A stretch of DNA of 64,000 nt, taken from positions 33,720 through 97,719 of the forward strand of contig QJNS01000267.1 of assembly GCA_004154925.1 (NCBI GenBank), read 5' to 3'. Every line of letters begins with the position of its first letter. The first letter of the stretch is position 1. The notes below the pieces were generated by a model. That model was not told where the DNA came from. It did not search any database and saw only the letters and a program-made list of their open reading frames with translations. Both the position numbers and the translations under genes were made by a program. Shown in pieces: positions 48,940 to 58,395 of this stretch. Source of the stretch: Monosporascus cannonballus (Eukaryota; Ascomycota; Sordariomycetes; Xylariales).

Positions 48940-49932
48940 TCAGTCGCCAGGCCCGTGTAGTTCCCTCGCACTCCACATACCCTCTGGGGGCTCCTCGGGA
49001 TCCAGCGCCGGCTCGACGCAGATAATGTATTCATCCTCGCCCTCGGCGTCCTCGTCTTCTTCGTCGTCGTCAATCTCCCTCGACGGCCGTGCTTGACCAT
49101 CCGACTGCTGGCCGGGATCTGACAGCAACGCCGGCGCTTTGCCCAAAAACATGTTGACGCAGTTCCTGACGGGCTGGTGGTTCGTGACGGCCACGAATAT
49201 CCGGTACCCCTTCCAGTCCCTGACGAAGTGATCTAATTCCCTGCCGCGGAAGGTGACATATCCGCCGGGCTGGTACTCCAACCTGACGCCTAGCTGGGGG
49301 AAGAGCAGGTCGCCTCCTATTGCGCCCCAGTCAACCTTGGTTTTTCCCTTTGAATGTTAGGTGGGCGCGCTCCTGCCTGTGTAGTTACCCATGGGGATAA
49401 GACTGACGAGTCCGTTCTTGATACCATTCTGGCCGTGGTGCCTCCGAGTAAACGAGTTGATCCCAAGCACAAACAGGGTCGCCCAGTTCGGCCGGGACAC
49501 GGCCATCCGTTTTGGCTTTGGAAGGCCCCGGAAGGTTTCGAGGCAGTCCTGGTACTCCTTCAGCGCCAGGTGTCTCATCACGAACCGCGCAACCTCCGAT
49601 GATAACCCCAGGACTCCTACTCTGAAATGGGGGAACACTTCCTCGAGCAACTCGGCCCGTAACCACCGCTCCGTCCACCCCATTATCAGCCTTGTGTCGG
49701 GCGTCAGGTGAATGAACTCGGGATTCGTATGGCCCTGCTGCCCCCACGAGCCATAGTGGACTCTGCAGATCGCTCGTTCCTCGAGCTCCCGAGGGTTTGT
49801 CGCAAGCCCCATGTCGAGCTCCGGGTGTTGGCGTCGTATAAGTTCGTCAGCCACGCGCCTCTGAGTATTTGGTTGTGGGGAGAGGGCGAATCCAGCCCAC
49901 TGCTTCGTCTCGTCGACGACCCTGTCGAGCAT
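48940..49932 (-). CDS. Possible 2OG-Fe(II) oxygenase-like protein of unknown function
   Basis: Proposed exons are 49,932-49,377 and 49,316-48,940, giving 310 aa. Without splicing, a TAA (49,357-49,359) interrupts the frame. A 60-bp GC-AG intron (donor ACAG|GCAGGA, branch CTAAC at 49,356-49,360, acceptor CAATAG) removes it and joins PMGNYTG to GDLLFPQLGVRLEYQPGG. That continuity and the following RGRELDHFV...GYRIF...TNHQPVR resemble the double-stranded beta-helix core of fungal 2OG-Fe(II)/TET-JBP-like oxygenases, where ELDHFV would give the distal iron histidine and R of GYR the co-substrate ligand. The proximal H-x-D motif is not convincing (RRHHGQNG), so activity is doubtful. The C-terminus is an acidic tail of D/E runs. 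The start at MLDRVVDETKQW is the first ATG; an upstream exon is possible. It lies only 60 bp below the next gene's end. Confidence 0.5.
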
Positions 49933-49992
49933 CGTACCCCCAAAGAGACGCTGGAATAGTTTGGATATGGAGCACAAAACTAAACTACCTTC

Positions 49993-50896
49993 TCAATCAA
50001 AAATAACAAACACGTCCATGGCGATGCGCTCGTACACGACAGGATCAGTTGTTTCCGCTGCAGCAGAGTCCCTGTGATATTGATAGAAAGAGTCCTAGCT
50101 GTGGCCCCGGTCTTCTTTGATGATAGTCTCGATTGTAGCCTGCGTGCCAGGCTCCGGAGATCTTGCAGCGCCTCGCAATCGATTTTGGCCCTCACGATCA
50201 TGGTCTAACCAGAATGCTTTGTTAGTTTCGATGCGCATTTGTTTATACCATGTGCCCTTGTTGTCTCCGCCGTTCGGCCGTTCCGGTGTGACGCGATACT
50301 TGGGCATTCTGGGGGCATTCCCATTGTTGATGGCCTCCGCCATCATGAAGTTCTCGACGGACCTCCCCATCTCGGGCTCGATCCGGGCCATTGCCGCCTC
50401 GGTTTCCATCTCAGTAGTCTTGGCGCGCTCGGCATTTGAGTAAGATGCTGCATCGGAGAACGACACGTCTTTCAATACTGCCACTCTCACTGTCATGCCT
50501 TCGTGAGTCAAGTCTACAGCCCTTTCAGTCTGGGTGTCCCTCACAATCATTATGTCATTGTAATGATCAAGAGTGGCGTTCATAACAGAGGCTCTGAGGC
50601 TCAACAGGAATACAGACATCGAAGATGCCCATTCCTCGTCGACGAGGGTGAAGGTGTCTGGATCGAATTTTGGGAATTTCTAGAATGTTAGAGGCGCCCA
50701 TCGTAGCAGTAGACGGTTGAGCGCTTGTTAAACTTACGTGCACCCTGCTCAGAACTTCCAAGTGGGCTACATTCCCCGAGTGCGCCGTCCTGAGCCCGTA
50801 AGGATCTCCGGGAATCTTATAATTGTTTTGGCCATATTGACCAAACGGCACGGCTTGTATACCCTTGGAATTACTTCCATCGTCGCGATCACCCAT
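49993..50896 (-). pseudogene. Unrecognised gene with a premature in-frame TAG
   Basis: Exon A (50,896-50,738) and exon B (from 50,679) are joined by a clean 58-bp intron (50,680-50,737; GTAAGT, branch CTAAC, ATTCTAG). The frame reads ...GDPYGLRTAHSGNVAHLEV...KFPKFDPDTFTLVDEEW... and stops at TAG (50,095-50,097) after 247 codons. The same frame then stays open for 34 more codons, ending ...DPVVYERIAMDVFVIFD at a TGA (49,993-49,995). CAG to TAG is a typical RIP change, so this may be a recently inactivated or shortened gene. A hydrophobic, signal-like frame starts at an ATG at 51,069 but is in another phase; an upstream intron could join it. I recognise no family and assign no function. The AT-rich retrotransposon begins about 0.8 kb upstream. 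Confidence 0.45.
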
Positions 50897-51689
50897 GACG
50901 AAGGCTTGGAAAAGCGGAGGTAAGAGGTGCAAAGAGCAGAAAAGATGTGGCTCTCGGCGAGTAGCCGGAAGGCAAGTGCCGTAATCGCAATCGGTTTGAC
51001 GGCAGATGATACAACGTAAGAAAATAAGACAGTTGTGACTGACAGAGACGCGAGGGTGTCAGGATACATCTCCGTATGTGCCAATACTAGCTGATTTCTT
51101 TAGACGTAAGGGAGGCGTTGCAGGCAGATCGAGGAAACACGTCAGTTTTTCCACTTTACGCCAACCGATCAAGTCCCTTAGGTGTAAACGCAGGTGGTTA
51201 TCCGGACAGTCTCGCGTTTATGTATAAGAAAGCAAACGCCAACTTGATTATTGAGTAATGAACATATACTGCGATTTGACAACGGTTTAATAAAAACCTG
51301 ACCGTCATATTTTAAGATAAGTTTTAAACTTTCAAAGCATCTTTGCTTTTAGATATATCGCATTTGTAACTAAATTAATCTTTACCGTATTATCGTTGCT
51401 TACCTGCCCATCTTCCTCTGTCCCTTTTTTTTTTGGGCAGTTCTAGTTGACTTTAAGCGCTCCAGGAACTTTGCCCATGGCCCGCGAAGGTTGATACGTC
51501 GCCTGCAATGAGGTATATCTATACCCGAAGCATCGTCTTTCCGATAGAATCGATGCCTTCTAGGGCATACCTCAACCTCTTTGGACCTGTTGAAGCACAA
51601 GCCTGTTTCTGGGCTCGGGTTGGAATTGGCTGCCAGGACATACCCCTGGAATGTTTTGCCCTGTATAGTGAGTCTGCATATACCTAGGT
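50897..51689. other. Edge of gene island 1, upstream of the unrecognised gene
   Basis: Contains the possible hydrophobic N-terminal exon (ATG 51,069) and then an increasingly AT-rich stretch (about 51,230-51,400). The last ~300 bp before the gypsy LTR are again of normal composition. The last five bases (51,685-51,689, TAGGT) are the target duplication of the gypsy element. A 104-codon minus-strand frame here has a non-ATG start and no recognisable domain. Confidence 0.4.
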
Positions 51690-52009
51690 TGTGACGGCTA
51701 GGCGGTTTAACCAATTATTGAACCTAAGTCGTACGGATTTATATTGGCAGAAATATCGTGGAATTCTAAACAATGGATACAATAACTAGTCACGTTTTGT
51801 AATACCAAAAATATCATAAGCAACGAAATTATATTTGTTGCAAACTAATATTATTTAAGCTATAAAAATAACAAACGTATATATCCTAATTCGACTTATT
51901 AACTTACTATTAATAAATTCATAATCCGTTTCATAATCTGGCCTAGTTAACTTTCTTAACTATTTTTATTACGACCGTTTTAAAGGTTGTAACTTATCAA
52001 AAGATAATT
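51690..52009 (-). repeat. Left LTR of the inter-island gypsy element
   Basis: Begins TGTGACGGCTAGGCGGTTT, the only copy that keeps the presumed original TGTGACGG terminus. The outer ~100 bp are little mutated; the inner end (about 51,880-52,009) is saturated. The inner boundary is approximate because RIP erased the terminal bases. Confidence 0.82.
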
Positions 52010-55000
52010 CGATTTCTATTTTTTTTAAAAAGTTTTATCTTTAAAACGTCTTTCTTAATAAATTCTCCGCCTTTTTAATCATGTTTAATTATATTTCTAA
52101 ATATCATTTTCGCAAAACTAAATAATATTATATTTTAGCACACTTAATTAAAATAAACAGATTCGAAACTATACTGTATTTTTTAAAAAATCTTTTTTAA
52201 AAGCTTAATTTATTAAATAATAAAAAATATTTTTCGTTATAAAAATATATACATTGCGGTTGGTTATATAATAAAACAAATATTTTCATTTCTATAATTA
52301 ATAATTATATCGCTAAAATTTGGTATTTAAAAGGATTATCTGCTAAAAAAACCTTATTTAATTTTTTTACTCGATTATCCTGTATTTATCCTTAACGACA
52401 ATAATATCAAATATAAAATACTAAATTTATTAACCGCTCTTTCTAATTTTTAAACGAATTTAACACTTTTAAATCTTGCAAAATAATAGTAATTATGAAA
52501 ATTAAATTTTTGGAAAATATAAACGTTATTAATTAGAATTTCGTCGATCTACAAATATCGCTTTTATAAAACGTTAATTTAAACGTAATATTAGGTTTCG
52601 TTATTTTTAATAAAAAATCTTTAGTAAATGTTAAATATTCATAAAGTTTTTTTATAGATTTCTAAATATTTTCGGAATCCGGATAATGTTTTATTTAATT
52701 AAATACTAGATAAATGAATTTCTTTTTTCGTATATTAAGCAGTTTTTTTCATTTCGTACATAATTTCTTCTTCTATTTCTATATTATCTCGCTTCGTATA
52801 AATTTTAATAATATCCGTTATAAATTTAAATGTAGAAATATAAAAAAATATATTTTAATTTCAAATAAAAATCCCAATTAATAATTATTTTTTAAGAATT
52901 TTCTAATAATTTTATACAAATCGATTTATTTAAAATTAAAATGTTTACTGAATGTTGTCGTTTAAATACTTTTTATAGTTAAATAAACCATTCTCTTTTT
53001 TTAAAAAAATTGTTCAGTGTTTTTTAATTATAATAATTATTTAGTTAATTACGTACGAATTTTAATTTTACTTATATTTATGTTAGAAATACTTTAACTA
53101 TTTTAATATAAATATTACTTTAATATTATTAATTTTATAGTATATATTAATATAAATATTTAATAGAAATTTAAAATTTTACGTTTATTCAAATTATCTT
53201 AATATTCTTATTATAATTAATATTGTAAACAAATTAAATAATACATAATTTCGTAACTCAATTATGTTGTTCTTAATTAATACATTATTTTATATATATT
53301 TTAAATGTTTAATATAACTGTGGTATATATTTGTTCAGTTAAAATATAAACGTATTAAATAATTTCTAATTTAAGTCGATTTATATTATAACACTTTCCG
53401 AAATTTTAAATTAAATATAATTTATTTATGGGAAATAATTTCGTTTTATAATCTGCATATATTAAAAACGTTTTTAAAAAGTTATATACTATTTCCTTTA
53501 CATTAATATCTTCTTAATAAAATAAAAAATAAAACAAATTCGTAAATTTATCGAAGATAACAAAAATATGATCGTAACATCTTTCTATTACTGGGTTTTC
53601 GGACAATAAAATTTGGTAATAAAATCTATAATAATTATAGCTTTTCGTAAAACTTATACCGCTATATTTTAATCTTATTATTAAAGTTATATTATCGTCG
53701 TATTTTTTAAAGTATTGCCTTTATTTTTAAGTAATAGTAAATACCTTAAAATCGTTTTAAAGTCTTATAAATATCTAAATATCTATCTATATAACTAATA
53801 TTTATATATATTATATATTAAGTTTATTTCATATTATTTTAATGTTTTGGATTTTTTTTAAATCTGTTATCGGTACATACTTTAACATTTCAATATATAT
53901 TATACAGTATAACCTAGATTATAATATTTTGTCGTAAATATAAATATTTTTAACGTAATATAAAAAATAATAAAATGAATATTAATGAACTTTTTTAAAT
54001 GTAAATACTTATTTAAAATATCCGTTTTACTATTTTTAAACCTTTTTTATAAATAATACCGAAATCGAAATTTGCTATTTTTTAATATATTATAATTATT
54101 ATTCTGTAAATTCTTTAATTGTTATAAAATAAATAAAGTTTTAATAATGTATATAAATTATAATTCTATAAAGATTTTCTTCAAGAAAATATCTAAATTT
54201 TTAGATAACTATAATAATGGCTACAAATTCTTTATCGAGAATAAGATAATTAAATTCGACATTTTTAATTTATCTAACAAAATACGATAAAATATAATTT
54301 ACTTTAATTATTTTATTATCTAATTTTTACACTTAACGCATAATCCGAAATATCGGTTTTTAACTTAATATAACGTATTATATTATACGTAATTAACATC
54401 GGCCTATTAATATTTACATTTTTAATTTTTTAAAAGAAGTTTAATAAAACTAATTAAAGGCATAATAATGTTACTAAATTTTGAATAAACTTTGTATAAT
54501 ATTTAACAAATTGAAAAAAATATTTATATTGCCTTTAATATCGTTAATATTTATTATTTTACAATTGTTACAATCTTTATAAAATCTATTTTAGTATATC
54601 CTGAAATAATAATATATCTTAGGCATTATATCTTTTAATTCTGAAATTAATTCTTTTTTATATTAATTAATAATCTAGCGTTTTATAAAACTTAAAAACC
54701 CTTATAAATCTACTTTATATATACATATTCTATTTCTAAATAAATAAATTATCATCGAAATTAGATATAATAAAAACGTTAAGATATTTTGATACTATAT
54801 AATTTATTATTTGTTAAAAATAATTAATACCTTTGTAAATTGTATTAATATAATTAAATACTTAAATAATTTGTATTTCTTTTGAAAAATTATATCTATT
54901 TTTAAAATTAAATACTATAAACTATTTGAGTTTATAAAATTGGTTTTTTATTTCAGTAATTAAGAGCAATAATATTCGAGTTTTATTAATAATATTATTT

Positions 55001-57723
55001 ATTTATCTGTAATCGATTATAAAATATAATCTACTATTTTTAACAATAAAACAATAAAATATTCTGTAGGTAATTTTAAAATCGAATTTATCTTTTTTAT
55101 AGCCAATTTCTTAAGTATTTTTTAAATACTTATAATTTTTTTTAGTAAGCTTGTAAATAAAGTAAAATTTTATAAATAAATTCTTTTTAAAGTTTATTTT
55201 ATAATTTTATTCGTTATATTTTAATAATTTCGTACTGTATTTTTTAGAAGGTTATTAATATTCGTAATATTACAATAATATATTGATTAAATCTTTTAAT
55301 TTTTAAAGCTATTATTTTAAATAGTTATTTAATCATATAAATCTTATTTTAGTAATAATGATAATACGTCGTATTATTCTTCCGTATTTTTTCACATTTT
55401 GTTTTTTTTAAATTATAAAATATTTAGTATATTTTATGCTTATATTTGTCGTTATTTTCGATTAAGTATTGAAATTCTCTTTTTAAATTTTGCTTATTAA
55501 CAAAATGTAAAACGAATTTTACCTGGCCAATTCTTCTATTAATTGAAGTTGTATATTAATATATTTATAGTTTTCCTTTATATTACATCGTAAGTTTTAA
55601 ATAAAACGATATCGAAATTAACCGTTTAATGTCGTCTTTATATAAAGTTTCGAAATAATATATTTTGCGTTAAACATTTTCGCTATTATAAATAAAATCT
55701 TGATTTTCGTTATTTATAATTACATAAGGTTTTAGCTTATAATTTCGTAATAATTTAAATTTATAAATAATGCTTCTTACAACGTAATTTGTTTATGAAA
55801 TTCCGTAATTTATTATTATAATATACCCATACCTTTTAACTGGTATTTTTAAAATAATAATACTATTAACGATTTTTATTATTACGTTTAAAACCTCTTT
55901 TAGAAATTGTTTTTAATTTCTTTAAATTTCTTTATTTTACATCTTTTTTCTAAATAACTTTTTTAATAACTTTTTATATGTATCGAATTTTATTTGTCTT
56001 TTTTCGTATAATATATTAAGTTGTTATATTTATCGTTTTTGTCGCCGTAGTTGTTTTCGAATTCTATTAGTTTTTTTGATTAATTTGTAGTTTTTTACTT
56101 TATTAAATAAACCCTTTTCTCGTATAGTATATAATATCTTAGTAAACCTTTTATAATTTAAAGTTTGTCTAATTCAATTTTAAATATATTATTAAAATTT
56201 TATTAAGAATTTCTTTTAAGATTTACAACATATATTAAATAAATATAACAATATATAATAGTATTATATTAATATTTTTTTACAGTGTATTAAAGTAATC
56301 TGTTTACGAATTCATAATTATATCAATTATAAAAATAAAAAACGGGTTTTTATACATATTCTTTTTAATTAAGTTTATAAAGTTATTTGCTTATCGATAT
56401 TATTTTATACAGTATTAATTTAAAAATATTATTATTTATTGATTTTATTATTTCCGATTTCATTTAAAAATCGAATACCTTTTTCTATATACGTACAATA
56501 CATCAATAAACCGTTTTTTATTTGTTATATATTAGGTATTTTCGTTTTTCGTAAGATACGGCGTATATCTTTTTATATTAATTCAGGATTCCGAAATAAA
56601 TAACGTTTTTATTTATATTTAGTATTTCTTTAATTATTATTAAGATATATTATTATTTTCTTTACGTTTTCCAGGCCACGTTTTTGGCTTCTTATATTTT
56701 TCGTCGAAATGTTCATTAAACAAATATTATTGTGAACTAAGATTAAATTACGTTAATAAATTTGTTAGTATTTTTTAGTTGGGTTTTAAATTATTTCTTT
56801 AAATATTAATATTTAATTATTTTGCGGCAGTTTTTTAAGTTTTTTGTAAACATTTTAGTAATACTTTATTTTGATAGAATTATAATATTTAATTCGATTT
56901 TTATTTTTGCGTTAAACTGTTTGCAATTTTATGAGTTTTAACGTTATAGTATAGAATTTAAATCATGTATTATATTTTATTTTTCTTAATTAACCGATTG
57001 ATCTCTTTTTATCTTGTTCTTATAAACTATTATTAATTTTATCGGCTTTAATAATATATCGATTTAAAGTTTTAAGTTTTAACAACTTAATAATTGTATT
57101 TTTAATATTAATATTTAATTTTTATAAAATATATTAATCAAGTTATTATCTTTATTATCGATTTACTGTATTTTAGCTATGCAGTTTCGAAAATTAATAA
57201 CATATTTTGAAATAAACCTTTTTTATTATAACGATAAAATCTGCTATATTGCTATCCGTTTTTCGTCGAGATTTTTAAAATTAGCTTTTAACTTTTTTTA
57301 AAAAATTTGTATAATTAAAAAAAAGATCTTAATAACTTTTTCCTAATCAGCTTCGACGCTTTCCAAATAATTCCTTATTATTAGTTCAAATTAGTCCAGT
57401 GTATGTCTCGTAAAAAAGACCGTTATAATAAGAATTTTATTTATAGATTTATTGAAATTTTAAAAATGGAAATTTACTTATTGAAAAATAAAATTTTAAA
57501 TATTTTTTATTTTAAAATAAAGGGTTTTTCGTTCTATATTTTAACACAATAATACGAATTAAAATAATTATTACTTAGTTTATTAATTATTAAATTTAAT
57601 TTTTAAATTTCTGAATTTTGATCTAAAGTTGTATAACTTTAAAAAATACTTAAATATTAATTAATATTTTAATTAAGTATTTTATTTTACATTTAGCGAC
57701 ATTGCTTAATAAAATATATAATA

Positions 57724-58116
57724 TATAACCATTAAACGGTTTAATTAATTATTAAATTTAAAATGCACAAATTAATAATGATAAAAATATCGTAAAATTT
57801 TAAATAATAAATATAATAATTAATTATGCTTTAAAATACTAAAAGTATATTAAATAACGAAATTCTATTTCTTGCAAATTGATATTTTTTAAGTTATATA
57901 AATAATATATATATATATATTTTAATTCGGCTTACTGGTTTACTACTAGTAAGTTAGTAATCCGGCTTACTGGCTTACCACTAGTAAGCTGGTAATCCGG
58001 CTTACTGGCTTATCACCAGTAAGTTGGTGATCCGTTACGTAACCTGGCCCACTTAGTTTCTTTGGCTGTTCCTGTTGCAACCGTTTCTGGAGGCCGTGGC
58101 TTGTCAGAACGTGACA
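57724..58116 (-). repeat. Right LTR of the inter-island gypsy element
   Basis: Begins TATAACCATTAAACGG (saturated head) and ends GTCAGAACGTGACA (spared tail). It is longer than its partner because of a tandem array of a ~40-bp unit at about 57,924-58,033. Confidence 0.88.
57924..58033. repeat. Tandem repeat within the LTR
   Basis: About three copies of a unit beginning CCGGCTTACTGGCTTACCAC and containing the near-palindrome TTACCACTAGTAAG. Successive units show fewer RIP changes toward the outer end: GTTTACTACTAGTAAGTTAG, then GCTTACCACTAGTAAGCTGG, then GCTTATCACCAGTAAGTTGG. Confidence 0.75.
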
Positions 58117-58395
58117 TAGATACCCTTCATTTATGCTCGTCTTTATATAGGCGGTATCAGGCACCAACTTATAATCAACATAATATTCGTGCCCCCAGTC
58201 TCCAGAGAAGCAGGGGATGAATCTTGATGATCCACGCCAGGCAGAGCTGCATAAGAGCTTAGTTTACAATTTGACAACACCGCTGACGTAAACTGAGCAA
58301 CAGTCAAGATCAGTACATTTAGATCTATCTATTTCTATTTAGGGAGCTCTAAAAGCCACCGCCCTCAAGTTCCCACCGCTTATAGCGACGTGAAC
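58117..58395. other. Flank between the gypsy element and the leucyl-tRNA synthetase gene
   Basis: Unique sequence of ordinary composition starting directly at the LTR end; presumably the 3' flank of the synthetase gene. Apart from the target duplication it shows no obvious RIP damage. Confidence 0.45.

Larger units (their letters stand above)
51690..58116 (-). mobile_element. Ty3/gypsy LTR retrotransposon between the gene islands, heavily RIP-mutated
   Basis: A complete 6.4-kb copy of the same family as 24,850-31,648, with LTRs at 51,690-~52,009 and 57,724-58,116. The 5-bp target duplication is TAGGT (51,685-51,689) and TAGAT (58,117-58,121), a single G to A apart. The internal order corresponds block by block to the other copy. 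The RNase H equivalent is around 54,240-54,400 and gag-protease blocks around 55.5-57.0 kb, so the coding strand is minus. RIP saturation is stronger than in the nested copy. No protein-coding frame survives. It is the only AT-rich DNA between two gene islands, and its ends coincide with the composition change. Confidence 0.9.

Noticed and set aside
48542..49096. 184-codon plus-strand frame with Ser-rich tail
   Set aside because: The Ser run is the complement of the acidic GAC/GAG tail of the minus-strand gene; the 5' part has no coding character.
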